DNA of 64,000 bases from assembly GCF_038002605.1 (NCBI RefSeq), contig NZ_JBBOCT010000001.1:2418001-2482000 (forward strand), written 5' to 3'. The stretch comes from Bacillus sp. FSL K6-3431 (GTDB taxonomy: Bacteria > Bacillota > Bacilli > Bacillales > Bacillaceae_C). Position numbers and translations under genes: made by a program. Shown piece after piece: positions 8,799 through 17,899 of this stretch (within the stretch, counting starts at the first letter, position 1; the number at the start of each line of letters is the position of its first letter). Below the pieces are notes generated by a model. It was not told the DNA's origin. It saw nothing but the letters and a program-made list of their open reading frames with translations, and did no database searches.

Positions 8799-9767
8799 TC
8801 ACCTCGATCCTTTCAACATCAATTCTTCCGCTGGAACGGTAACTTGATCAAGGATTTCATCAAGAAGAACCTCAACTTGATTTTCCCTTAGTCTCATCGT
8901 GTGAGCTAGAATGAGTCGATGCCCCAATACAGGCTTAATCATTGCTTTAACATCATCTGGAATCACATATTCTCTACCTTTTAATACTGCATATACTTGA
9001 ACAGCTTTTAACAAGGCTTGACTTCCACGCGGGCTAACACCCAATTCTATATGTTCATGTGTCCTCGTCTTTTCAATTATTTCCATCATATAGCTTAACA
9101 TGTCATCACTCACATATACTTGCGAGAATAAACGTCGGGCTGCTAAAATTTCAGACCTGCCAGCAACAGATTCCAACTTATGAAGCGGATTATTCTCTTT
9201 AAACCGCTTTAAAATTGCTATCCCTTCCTCTTTAGTAGGATAACCTAAATCAAGTTTTAACAGGAAACGATCCATCTGTGCCTCTGGTAAAGGAAAAGTG
9301 CCTTGACTCTCTAATGGATTTTGCGTCGCAATGACCATAAATGGCCCTTCTAAAGAATGGGTTTCACCATCAATCGTCGCCTGTTGTTCCTCCATACACT
9401 CAAGTAAACTCGATTGCGTTCTTGGGGTTGCACGATTGATTTCATCTGCCAGGACAATATTGGAAAATATTGGCCCAGATCGAAATTCAAATTCGCCGAT
9501 TTTTTGATTATAAAAATTAATCCCAGTTATATCCGATGGTAATAAATCAGGAGTGAATTGGATGCGCTTGCAAGAGCAGGATAAAGATTGTGCGATCGAC
9601 TTCGCCAATAATGTTTTTCCTGTTCCAGGAACATCTTCAAGCAGCACATGTCCTGATGAAATAAGTGCAACAAGCAATAGATCAATCTTTTCATCTTTTC
9701 CAATAATGACTTGTTGAACATTCTGTTTTATCTCGTCGGCTAAATCCTTGATCGTCGTTAAATTCAT
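8799..9767 (-). CDS. MoxR-family AAA+ ATPase
   Basis: The 322-residue protein shows Walker A GTGKT (48-52), Walker B LADEIN (106-111) and the family-typical RATPRTQSSLLECMEE, ATQNPLESQGTFPLPEAQMDRF and ISPRG-like GVSPRGSQALL sensor regions. MoxR ATPases act as chaperones with DUF58 partners. AAAGGAG precedes the ATG at the normal distance. It heads a three-gene operon with DUF58 and the DUF4129 protein. No promoter of good quality was found upstream. Confidence 0.92.
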   Translation of the reverse strand: MNLTTIKDLADEIKQNVQQVIIGKDEKIDLLLVALISSGHVLLEDVPGTGKTLLAKSIAQSLSCSCKRIQFTPDLLPSDITGINFYNQKIGEFEFRSGPIFSNIVLADEINRATPRTQSSLLECMEEQQATIDGETHSLEGPFMVIATQNPLESQGTFPLPEAQMDRFLLKLDLGYPTKEEGIAILKRFKENNPLHKLESVAGRSEILAARRLFSQVYVSDDMLSYMMEIIEKTRTHEHIELGVSPRGSQALLKAVQVYAVLKGREYVIPDDVKAMIKPVLGHRLILAHTMRLRENQVEVLLDEILDQVTVPAEELMLKGSR

Positions 9768-9930
9768 CGTTGTAGCTCCTTTTCAGTAAAATAATTACTT
9801 CAGAGTATAATTGATAGTCATCTATAATATATCATGGCGGCGTTATCTATTTATATAGTTTGTCATAAGTTCTCTCTAAACATATATTGTTTAATAGAAA
9901 GCAGGTGACAACAATACGTCTTATATATTA

Positions 9931-9962
9931 AATGCCATGATCCCGATAATCATGGCATTTTT
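9931..9962 (+). terminator. Orphan hairpin with U-tract on the plus strand
   Basis: AATGCCATGAT at 9931-9941 pairs perfectly with ATCATGGCATT (9949-9959) and is followed by T residues and then TC. No plus-strand gene lies before it. The gap 9768-10069 otherwise shows only the AT-rich upstream region of moxR. It may end a small RNA, be a relic, or stop read-through into moxR. Confidence 0.5.
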
Positions 9963-10069
9963 CTACTTCCTTTCAAGTTAAAGAAAAAGAAAGATATTTG
10001 CTTCAATTATTTCGTTGCCACTAGAAAAATAGCCGCCATCGAAGGAAGCTGAAAACATATTATAAAAGA

Positions 10070-10462
10070 TTACATAAATAATAAGATTGAAAGATATATA
10101 AATATAATAAGGACTAAGATAGAAAAAAGAATTGTTGTAAAAATAATAGAATTGTGAGCAGGATTAAAAATACCTTTTTGTATTTCTTCTCTTTTCCTTG
10201 TGTATTGGGTAGTAGATATTACTACTATTATTGTACCCACTATACATGCAAAGATACCTAGAAATATAGCTACATTATTTATAAAATGATTTGTACTAAT
10301 TTTAATAGTAAAATGTAAAGAAGTTGTCAAAAAGCCTACTCCTATAATAGAGACAGCTGTACGTAACCATGCTAAATATGTTCTCTCATTTGCTAAATGC
10401 TGTTGCGCATATTTTACGCTTTCATCTGGTAGCTCATTTATTTTATCCATTAAAGCTCCCAT
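10070..10462 (-). CDS. DUF202 (YidH-type) membrane protein
   Basis: The 130-residue protein has the DUF202 signature LANERTYLAWLRTAVSIIG (about 23-41) and three membrane helices (about 35-55, 65-87 and 107-129). Function in the family is unknown; members are small inner-membrane proteins. It stands alone, 300 bp downstream of the moxR promoter region, with a perfect AAAGGAGG site before the ATG. Confidence 0.87.
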   Translation of the reverse strand: MGALMDKINELPDESVKYAQQHLANERTYLAWLRTAVSIIGVGFLTTSLHFTIKISTNHFINNVAIFLGIFACIVGTIIVVISTTQYTRKREEIQKGIFNPAHNSIIFTTILFSILVLIIFIYLSILLFM

Positions 10463-10612
10463 ATTAGTAATTCCTCCTTTGACTAGTAACTATTAATAAA
10501 AAATTATGTCTTATTATTATACACCTTTTGCTATTAACAAAGAGCATATCCTATACTCCCCTTCAACCCTTTTAAAAATTGTATTAAAAAGAATTAAGCA
10601 GGGAAAGCTTTC

Positions 10613-10706
10613 ACTTCATTCAACCGGAGTTTGCACTACCACTGAATTACGTAAATCCCATTCATCCCGTCACTTATAGAAGTGGGGGACTTCTGCTGAA
10701 TGAAGT
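10613..10706. repeat. 94-bp palindromic intergenic element
   Basis: ACTTCATTCA (10613-10622) and its complement TGAATGAAGT (10697-10706) bracket an inner hairpin CACTT-ATAG-AAGTG (10671-10684) that can be extended by CCC/GGG. The design, with a GAAGTGGGGG arm, recalls the terminal hairpins of IS200/IS605-like elements or small non-autonomous repeats. No transposase is present. The rest of the gap 10463-10970 is AT-rich and holds nothing else I can name. Confidence 0.5.
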
Positions 10707-10970
10707 TAAAAATTGATTACTGGAAAACATCAACTTCAGACAACTTGTCCCACACCCTTTTTCCACTTAATTCGATATTATGCATTTATCAACATTGTTT
10801 ATTATCAAAGCCTAACTATTAATCTTACCTTATTAATCTTCTTCTAGTATTTAATACATACTGTATTAAGTATTCAAACCTCCCATATACTTGCCATGCA
10901 TATCATCAACTTACTAGAGATCTTATTGATTTGTTTGAAAACAGGAATGAGGACTTGTTAATCTGTTTTA

Positions 10971-12365
10971 TTAGTCTTTAAACTGCTCTGTCATTGTTTC
11001 GTTAAAACCAAAGAAATAGGTAAATAAAAACCCACATCCATATGCTGTTGCTACACCAGCTGCATATCCAAGCATACCAGTTACCCCGTTATCGATTAGC
11101 GGGAAAAGGGATAACCCCGCAACTCCGATAGAAGTTGAAGCAACCTCGAAATAAGCAATCACAGCCCCACCAACTCCGGCTCCCAAACAAGCTGTTAAGA
11201 ATGGTCTACCTAAAGGTAATGTTACCCCGTACAATAATGGTTCGCCAATACCTAAGAATCCAACCGGCAATGCACCGCCAATTGCTTTCTTTAATTTTCG
11301 TTTTCTTGTTTTTACTAAGATAGCTATTGCTGCCCCTACTTGACCACAACCACCCATTGCTTGAATGGTAAAAAGAGGATCATTTCCCGTCTGATTAATC
11401 AACTCTAAGTGGAATGGGAAAAAACCTTGATGTAGGCCTGTTGCTAACAGTGGTAAAAAGGTTGCTCCCAATATAAATCCGGTAAAAATACCACCAACAT
11501 CGAGTAATCCCATAAACATAGCTGTTATACCTTCGGCAATAAACCCACCTGCAGGCATAATAACAATATACGTAAGTAATCCAGTTATTAAAAAGGTAAT
11601 AGTAGGAGTAATAATAATATCTAATGAAGCAGGGACTTTTTTGCGAATATTTTTTTCCAAGTAAGACATGAATGCAACAGACAATAGGACACTTACAATA
11701 CCACCATTACCTGGCACTAATTCTTCTCCAAATATACTAATATTTGCAATTGCGGGATTTATGATTAGTCCACCAGCAATTGCTCCTAAGGAAGGTGTTC
11801 CACCGAATTCTTTCGCTGTATTAAAACCAACCACGATCGCTAAGTAAGTAAATAGGACTGATCCAATCACTTGAAGAATCAAAATAATAGTATTTTGGGT
11901 AATATCGATTCCCATTGTACTAGCTAATATTTGTGGAATCGCTTTAGATAAACCTGTAATTAATCCAGATGCAACAAGCGCCGGAATTATTGGAACAAAT
12001 ACATTTGCTAAACGACGAATAAACGCTTGAACTGGGTTTTTTTGCTTATTTCGAAGATTGGTTTTATTCTCTTTAGCGATACTTTTTAAGTCAATTTCCC
12101 CTTCATCGGTATCTTTTTCAATTATTTTCTCAAATTCTTCTTTTACTTTATTCACTTTTCCGGGTCCAATTATAACCTGAAGTGTATCTGCTTGAACAAC
12201 ACCAATAACTCCTTCGACTTGCTTTAAGTTATCTAAGTCAACAAGATCCTCATCTATTAATTTAATTCGTAATCGGGTCATACAACTAAAGGAGGAATCA
12301 ATATTCCTTTTTCCACCAACTAAATCGTATATTTCTTTGGCCATTTTGTTGAAATTTTCCGCCAC
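10971..12365 (-). CDS. murP: PTS EIIBC transporter for N-acetylmuramic acid
   Basis: The protein has an N-terminal EIIB domain (1-90) with the phosphorylated Cys28 in SSFSCMTRLRIKL, a linker, and an EIIC membrane domain (about 110-460) with the conserved GIGEPLLYGVTLP loop. It imports and phosphorylates a sugar at the expense of PEP; no EIIA domain is fused, so a general EIIA such as that of the glucose PTS would be needed. Substrate is assigned from its place after murQ and murR, the same order as in Bacillus subtilis. GTG start with AAGGAG. Confidence 0.88.
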   Translation of the reverse strand: MAENFNKMAKEIYDLVGGKRNIDSSFSCMTRLRIKLIDEDLVDLDNLKQVEGVIGVVQADTLQVIIGPGKVNKVKEEFEKIIEKDTDEGEIDLKSIAKENKTNLRNKQKNPVQAFIRRLANVFVPIIPALVASGLITGLSKAIPQILASTMGIDITQNTIILILQVIGSVLFTYLAIVVGFNTAKEFGGTPSLGAIAGGLIINPAIANISIFGEELVPGNGGIVSVLLSVAFMSYLEKNIRKKVPASLDIIITPTITFLITGLLTYIVIMPAGGFIAEGITAMFMGLLDVGGIFTGFILGATFLPLLATGLHQGFFPFHLELINQTGNDPLFTIQAMGGCGQVGAAIAILVKTRKRKLKKAIGGALPVGFLGIGEPLLYGVTLPLGRPFLTACLGAGVGGAVIAYFEVASTSIGVAGLSLFPLIDNGVTGMLGYAAGVATAYGCGFLFTYFFGFNETMTEQFKD

Positions 12366-12379
12366 TATAATATTCTCCT

Positions 12380-13225
12380 TTATATGTGTTTTTGAAGTAT
12401 AGTTCTACTATTATCTATAGCTCTAATGGATTCCTCGTAATATTTAGAAACATAATTAAAAAATAAAATATCAATGACAAATAGCTGATTAATTCTGGAT
12501 GTTGTATATGCCGTTGGATATATAAATTCTTCCGTTGCTGAGGAATACAGGTTTACATCTGCATATTTCACTAGTTTATTTTTGGAATATTTTGTTAACG
12601 TAACAATCTTGATACCGCTCTCTTTTGCAGCCTTAGCTAGCTTTAATACTTCGCTCGTTTCTCCTGAAAATGAAATAAGGAATAATAAATCATCTTGTTC
12701 AGCATTTGCTATTAAACTCATTAATAAATGCAAATCCGTCATTGCACTGCATTGTTTATTCACTTTCGACCATTTATGCATAGCATCTAGTGAGACTATA
12801 TAAGAAGCACCGATTCCATAAAAGTGAATTCGTTTCGATTGATACATTATTTTGGTAACAACTTCAATATCTTCTTCACTTGTTATCTTTTTTGTTTGCT
12901 CAATCGTCGACATGGTGTTGTTTGCTATTTTACTTATAATATTACTGGCTTTCTCATTTTTGGATACTTCACGAATTTCGATCGCTTCATCCTTAATACG
13001 GTCGCTTGCCAAAAGCAATTTTAGTTCTTGCCACCCTGACAAGCCAAGAGACTTAGATAAGCGTACAATCCCTGCATTACTAGAATTGGAAGCTTGTCCA
13101 ATCTCTTTAGCTGTCATTCGAATAGCGTTATTAGGATTCTCAATAATAAATTTGGCTATTTTTTGTTCTGACTGAGATAGGTTTGGTAACATTTGCTTTA
13201 GTAACGTTATCCCGCTTATTCCCAA
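12380..13225 (-). CDS. murR: MurR/RpiR-family regulator
   Basis: An N-terminal RpiR-type helix-turn-helix (about 1-77; motif MTAKEIGQASNSSNAGIVRLSKSLGLSGW, positions about 37-65) is joined to a SIS sugar-phosphate-binding domain (about 110-250; FYGIGAS, ISFSGET). Such proteins usually repress the mur genes until N-acetylmuramic acid 6-phosphate binds. It lies 6 bp after murQ and 14 bp before murP. The start is TTG with AAAGGAG 9 nt upstream. In this operon the regulator sits in the middle, so it would control its own synthesis. Confidence 0.88.
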   Translation of the reverse strand: MGISGITLLKQMLPNLSQSEQKIAKFIIENPNNAIRMTAKEIGQASNSSNAGIVRLSKSLGLSGWQELKLLLASDRIKDEAIEIREVSKNEKASNIISKIANNTMSTIEQTKKITSEEDIEVVTKIMYQSKRIHFYGIGASYIVSLDAMHKWSKVNKQCSAMTDLHLLMSLIANAEQDDLLFLISFSGETSEVLKLAKAAKESGIKIVTLTKYSKNKLVKYADVNLYSSATEEFIYPTAYTTSRINQLFVIDILFFNYVSKYYEESIRAIDNSRTILQKHI

Positions 13226-13231
13226 GGTTTA

Positions 13232-14128
13232 TTACTCCTTTCTTAAAACATTTCGAATGTGGTTATCATGTCTCAATAAAGCCGCTTTTGCTTGTTCATA
13301 ACCCATTTGCTTTATTTTCATGATTATAGCTGTTTTCACCTCTTTTTTTGCAGCTTCTAAGAGTTCTTTCGCTTCTTGCTCTTCGATATCAAGACAATTC
13401 TTTAAAATACTAAGAGCACGTTTATATAGTTTTTCATTGGTAATTTGTACATCCACCATTAAGTTTTCATACACTTTGCCTAACTTCACCATAGAACCAG
13501 TTGAAATCATGTTCAATACCATTTTATGTGCAGTTGCAGCCTTCATTCTTGTAGATCCAGTTAACACTTCAGAACCTGTTTCCACTTCAATTTTCATTTT
13601 TGCCTTTTTTCCAATATAACACCCTTTGTTAGAGGATAATGCAATGGTTGTTGCTCCCAATTGATTAGCATATGTGATCGCGCTTACGACATAAGGTGTT
13701 CTACCACTTGCGGCTATACCGATAAGACAATCCTTTTGACTTAATTGGATGGATTTCAAATCATGAATGGCATCCTCTTCGCTATCCTCCGAACCCTCTT
13801 GTGCATTAATCAAGGCTGCTTTTCCACCTGCAATAATACCTATCACTTCATCATTAATGGTACCAAACGTTGGCTTGCATTCAACAGAATCAACAATTCC
13901 AACTCTTCCACTAGTACCTGCACCAATGTATATAAGTCGTCCACCTTGACTTAATTGATTGACAATAACATCAATCACCTCTCCGATAGCTAGTAGCTCT
14001 TTTTCAACAGCTACTGCTACCTTTTTATCTTCCTCATTGATTAACGTAATCATTTGAATCGTCGAGAGAGAATCTAAGTTCATGGAATTTTCGTTTCTTT
14101 GTTCTGTAATTAATTTTTCTAGTGTCAT
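13232..14128 (-). CDS. murQ: N-acetylmuramic acid 6-phosphate etherase
   Basis: MurQ cleaves the lactyl ether of MurNAc 6-phosphate to give GlcNAc 6-phosphate and D-lactate during cell-wall recycling. The 298-residue protein shows the SIS motif IGAGTSGRVGIVDSVECKPTFG, in which Glu83 matches the known catalytic residue, and the later GSTRMKAATAHKMVLN. It is the first gene of the operon, read from a strong promoter at 14198-14226. GAAGGGTG precedes the ATG. Confidence 0.93.
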   Translation of the reverse strand: MTLEKLITEQRNENSMNLDSLSTIQMITLINEEDKKVAVAVEKELLAIGEVIDVIVNQLSQGGRLIYIGAGTSGRVGIVDSVECKPTFGTINDEVIGIIAGGKAALINAQEGSEDSEEDAIHDLKSIQLSQKDCLIGIAASGRTPYVVSAITYANQLGATTIALSSNKGCYIGKKAKMKIEVETGSEVLTGSTRMKAATAHKMVLNMISTGSMVKLGKVYENLMVDVQITNEKLYKRALSILKNCLDIEEQEAKELLEAAKKEVKTAIIMKIKQMGYEQAKAALLRHDNHIRNVLRKE

Positions 14129-14197
14129 GTTTTCACCCTTCTCGGAAATTTTAATTCATATTTTTTTATTTTTAACGAAATAATAATTCTTATAGAT

Positions 14198-14226
14198 ATA
14201 ATATTCCGCTTTACCACAATTGTCAA
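14198..14226 (-). promoter_or_regulatory. Sigma-A promoter of murQRP
   Basis: On the minus strand a perfect -35 box TTGACA is followed after exactly 17 nt by TATTAT (-10). The start codon of murQ is about 70 nt downstream, leaving an AT-rich leader where a MurR operator could sit, though I see no clear palindrome. Confidence 0.7.
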
Positions 14227-14370
14227 CCATTTAAAAAAAACATTCTTTAGCGTAAATCTAATAGCTAGTAACAATTTTTTGTCTATGTAGGGTCCTGCAA
14301 AATGCGGGTAATAAACGCTAAGCATTTCGATAATAAAAAGCCGATATCCAAAATAAATAAAAATCTTTTT

Positions 14371-14655
14371 CATAGGTGGAAAAGATAAAGAAATTCTTAT
14401 TTACATTGAAGGTTTGTAAAACATAGAGGAAATAGATGACAACGTACTTTCACTGCTTATAAAGAACACAGATGAGAATTTTAACAATGTTAATAGTTTG
14501 ATCGAAAAAAGAATATCTGTTTCCAATGTGAAAGAAATCAAAACACTTTCCGAGTGCCTACAAGAGATCTACTCGGGGAAATCCAGTGATACTGGTGGAT
14601 AGGAGGAAATCGGGGTTCTCCTTAGGCCTTTCAAAATGGGAGAAACGTCCAGTTG
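14371..14655 (+). pseudogene. gerA-type spore germination protein fragment
   Basis: Reading frames on the plus strand give IYIEGL-stop-NIEEIDDNVLSLLIK, KNTDENFNNVNSLIEKRIS, VSNVKEIKTLSECLQEIYSGKS and, after a frameshift near 14583, PVILVDRRKSGFSLGLSKWE, KRPVEGP. This order is that of the N-terminal soluble part of GerA/GerKA-type germinant receptor subunits. Both ends are missing; the membrane part is absent. It joins directly to a MATE fragment near 14655. The fragment supports a spore-forming host. Confidence 0.75.
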
Positions 14656-15225
14656 AGGGACCGTCAAATGATTGGTGCGAAAAAAGTAGAAAAAGCATAC
14701 CACCAATTGTTGCGAAGTGTAAAGTGGGCATTTGGAATTACACTAGGACTAATTCTTTTTGTTTCATTCTTCCGAGAAAAGATTCTTTATATTTTTACGA
14801 ATGATCCAGATATTATCACCATAGGATCAGCGATTCTTTTATTCTGTATTTTTCTTGAACCAGGCCGAGTCTTAAACCATGTGATTATTAATTCGTTACG
14901 TGCTGCTGGGGAATTCCCTATATATATGCGATAACAACCTTTGTTTTGGTGTTACAACCTATACCCATGTATTGCAATTTTAGTTCAGGACTTCTTATTT
15001 TTCTTCTAAGTATGGAAGTGTTTACCCGTAGGTTCCCACAAATCCTTCACGTGGTCCATGTGGGCGATAAAAGTTCCATTGGCATATCTATTGGGTATTC
15101 ATTTCGGCTATGGAGTGTTAGGAGTATGGATAGCTCATGCTATTGATGAGTGGATAAGAGGATTAATACATTACAAACGATGGACGGGGAAAAAGTGGCA
15201 AAAGAAACTAACCAGTGGGGATCCG
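14655..15225 (+). pseudogene. C-terminal half of a MATE efflux transporter, frameshifted
   Basis: The segment starts at RQMIGAKKVEKAYHQLLRSV and runs through WAFGITLGLILFVSFF, IFTNDPDI and LEPGRVLNHVIINSLRAAG, which matches the start of the second half of MATE antiporters. After about 14934 the frame is lost, and it returns at 15058 with MWAIKVPLAYLLGIHFGYGV, LGVWIAHAIDEWIRGLIHYKR and a basic end typical of the family C-terminus. The N-terminal half is absent, so it cannot work. Confidence 0.75.
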
Positions 15226-15765
15226 AGTAGGCAGATTAAAATTGCGTTGTCCATCTATCGCCGGTCATTACGAGATTGATTTGGAATTGGATGAGAGTGA
15301 GAAAAAAGAGACCCGTGAAAATCGTTCTGTTTTAACAGGGTGCAATGTCATTGAAACGAATAACGAAGCGTTATCTGCCAAGGAGTTATGGCAGTTGTAT
15401 ACAACGTTGACCAAAATAGAGGCTGCCTTTAAGTCATTAAAATCAGATTTAGGAATGAGACCGGTTTATCCACCAACCAGCCGATCGAACGAAAGGGCAC
15501 TTATTCATTGGTGTATTGGCCTATCATCTGTTAATAAGCATCGAATATTGATTAAGGGAATAGGTTGATCATCGTGACTGGTCAACAATCGAACAACTAT
15601 CCAACCATCAACGGTCAACGGTAATCCTGACAGATGAAGTGGATCAGATTCATCATATCCGAGTTTCTGGAACACCAGAAAAAAATTACAGTGAAATTTA
15701 TAGAATACTAGGGATAAAAGATCCATCAAAAAGAAAACACGAAATTGTCGGAAAAAAGTTATAGC
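15226..15765 (+). pseudogene. IS4/IS1634-type transposase C-terminal remnant
   Basis: The plus strand reads GCNVIETNNEALSAKELWQL, YTTLTKIEAAFKSLKSDLGMRP, then, after frameshifts near 15490 and 15530, HRDWSTIEQLSNHQRSTV, ILTDEVDQIHHIRVSGTPEK and a stop at 15763-15765. The Y(x)2(L)x3(E)(x)6K-like stretch in KIEAAFKSLKSDLG is the DDE-transposase signature region of IS4-related families. The 5' half is missing. The sequence beyond it reaches the truncated gene at about 15826. Confidence 0.7.
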
Positions 15766-15825
15766 AACCAAATAAAAGGTGGAAATCCCAACATGACGGA
15801 ATTTCCAGGCTTTCTATATGAAACT

Positions 15826-16841
15826 TGGGCTAACTTCTCCATCACTTCCATATTTGCAATATTAGCACCTAACATCGGGTCAACCTAGACTCCTAACTCA
15901 TGTGCCTTTTTAACAAATTGCTTTAAACCTTCTTTTCCACCCATCCTTAAGCTCGGTTCATATTCAGGATAATTATAATAATACCTCCCATCCCATCCAG
16001 GCAAAAATGCGAGTACATTTTTACCCTCCATCTCATTAATTATCCATTCCAATCGTTTCTCCATTTCAGCAAAGATGTTAAAAACATGCCCAGTCCAATG
16101 CTCACCATGCAGTATAGTTACAAGTTTAATATCTTCTAACCATTTAGGTGTATCTGTTCTTTGATTATATGGAACCAATCCAAAGTTTCTTTCTAAATCT
16201 TCGCAGCGTTCCAGTAACACGGACTTCTTGCTTTGATTACATCCAATATGCCACGCTGGCATTTTCATTTCATTTGATCTATAGCGCTTATCCTCCTCAT
16301 GAGAAAGGTCTAGAACTTGCGTTTCAAGATATGGGTCATAATGGCTTGCGAACCCTTTTAATCGTAATTTGTCATCTTTGGACAATACGAACCAATTATT
16401 ATTATTTTGGTCCTCTACAAAAACAACTGGCATCTTTAACTTAGATGGATAATGTTGTGCTTTAATGTCACGGAAATAGCTATCATGTGTGAGCGTTACA
16501 GTATTATTCTGATCAAAATAAAATGACTTTAGATTAATATCGAATACCTGAATCAGCATAGATTTACACAATTCATCTGAATGACTACCTTTTGCATTAA
16601 TGATGAATCGATCATCTTTATCTAACGTAATTTCAAGTTCCATTTCTCCTTCTGCCTTTTCCTGGTTTCCTGCCCATGAAAGACCTGTTGCTTTTAAGTA
16701 GACCCGATCATTTTCTTCTATTATTTCTACACGGTCGGGATCTGGTGCATAAGCATTTACCTCCGTAAACAATCTAACAGCAAAACGAAGCTGCTTCAAC
16801 TGAATAAGTGTATCTCCAAAATCATAACCAATTGTATACAT
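15826..16841 (-). pseudogene. Glycosidase-like protein, C-terminus lost to IS-related rearrangement
   Basis: The open frame from ATG 16841 (GGAGGTACGTAC before it) gives 318 residues of an N-terminal beta domain and the start of a barrel-like domain (LVTILHGEHWTGHVFNIF, FLPGWDGRYYYNYPEYEPS). A TAG at 15885-15887 interrupts it at ELGV-stop-VDPMLGANIANMEVMEKLA, and after about 20 further codons all similarity ends at the IS remnant. The style of the barrel part recalls the DUF6259 family, which is glycosidase-like; I am not certain. The intact gene would be roughly twice as long. The divergent AraC gene was probably its regulator. Confidence 0.6.
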
Positions 16842-16933
16842 GTACGTACCTCCGATTCATTTAATAAAGGGTAATACGGTGATTCAGCGAATAATACAAA
16901 GGAGAGAAATTTTATAAAGGGGTCAGTTATTAA

Positions 16934-17830
16934 ATGACAAAAAGTCTAAAGATGCCCATCAATAATCCCGTTGAATTTATTTCTGGCGGACAGTTTATTT
17001 CTGAAAAGCCTTGGATTCATACTAAAAGAAATATAAATAGTTTTGAAATAATCATTGGAGCAAATAAAACACTTTACATAGAGCAAGATGGCATTGATTA
17101 CGAGGTAAATCCCGGTGATGTGCTAGTCATATTACCTCATATGGAACATAAAGGTTTTGATACTAGTGATAAAGAACTTTCTTTTTACTGGTTTCACTTC
17201 TACTGCCCAGCTAATTATGAAATTATAAACCAAGAGATAATGAAGGATGAGGTAAATAATGTAAGAGTAAACGCAAAGGATAGCCAGTCCGATAATTATA
17301 TTTATTTACCGATCTTTTTCACCCCAAGTAGCATCGATCGAGTTAATATCATGTTTCGACAACTATTACATGTTTATCAATCAAACTACTTTACTCCCTA
17401 TAGTGGTCACTATTTAACAACCTCTATTCTTATTGAGTTAACCGAACAAGCTATCTCACATTTATATTTACCAACTTCAAGTACGGAAGAAGATAATAAC
17501 CTACATTCATTATTAGAATGGACGCGAATTCACGCACTGGAAAACATTTCAGTCACATCCATTGCGAAAAGATTTAATTATAGTCGGGAATATTTATCCC
17601 GTCATTTCAAGAAAAATACAGGAATGACACTAATCGAGTATATACATTTTATAAGAATTTCTAAGGCAAAAGATTATCTGGCCCGCACTAATGAAAGTAT
17701 TAAAGAAATTGCTTATCAGGTCGGCTTTCAAGATGAAAAGTACTTTATGAAGCTGTTTAAAAAATATGAAAGAATGACACCAACAGAGTATAGATCTTCC
17801 TTTTTCCGTATAAAAATGAACAATAATTAA
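16934..17830 (+). CDS. AraC-family transcription regulator
   Basis: The 298-residue protein has an N-terminal cupin-like half (GDVLVILPHMEHKGFD, about 60-75) and a C-terminal AraC DNA-binding domain (about 195-292) with FNYSREYLSRHFKKNTGM and IAYQVGFQDEKYFMKLFKKY. It is transcribed away from the truncated glycosidase-like gene with 92 bp between the starts, and convergently towards the GH127 operon. It may control one or both. The target sugar is unknown. AAAGGGG lies about 15 nt before the ATG, a weak distance. Confidence 0.85.
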   Translation: MTKSLKMPINNPVEFISGGQFISEKPWIHTKRNINSFEIIIGANKTLYIEQDGIDYEVNPGDVLVILPHMEHKGFDTSDKELSFYWFHFYCPANYEIINQEIMKDEVNNVRVNAKDSQSDNYIYLPIFFTPSSIDRVNIMFRQLLHVYQSNYFTPYSGHYLTTSILIELTEQAISHLYLPTSSTEEDNNLHSLLEWTRIHALENISVTSIAKRFNYSREYLSRHFKKNTGMTLIEYIHFIRISKAKDYLARTNESIKEIAYQVGFQDEKYFMKLFKKYERMTPTEYRSSFFRIKMNNN

Positions 17831-17846
17831 AAGATTTAAAAAGAAC

Positions 17847-17884
17847 AGGGTTGCCCTTTAACAAAAGCACTTTGGGACAACCCT
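17847..17884 (-). terminator. Terminator of the GH127 operon (convergent)
   Basis: AGGGTTGCCC (17847-17856) pairs with GGGACAACCCT (17874-17884) with one bulge; on the minus strand it is followed by GTTCTTTTTAAATC. It sits between two converging genes and may serve both. Confidence 0.65.
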
Positions 17885-17899
17885 ATCCCTAATTAAAGC

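Noticed and set aside
14125-14373. 82-codon open frame upstream of murQ
   Set aside because: It covers the murQ promoter, has no ribosome binding site and consists of AT-rich low-information residues.
16842-16856. GTACGTAC as an AraR operator before the glycosidase-like gene
   Set aside because: The bases are part of the ribosome binding site and start region, and only the central part resembles the AraR box.
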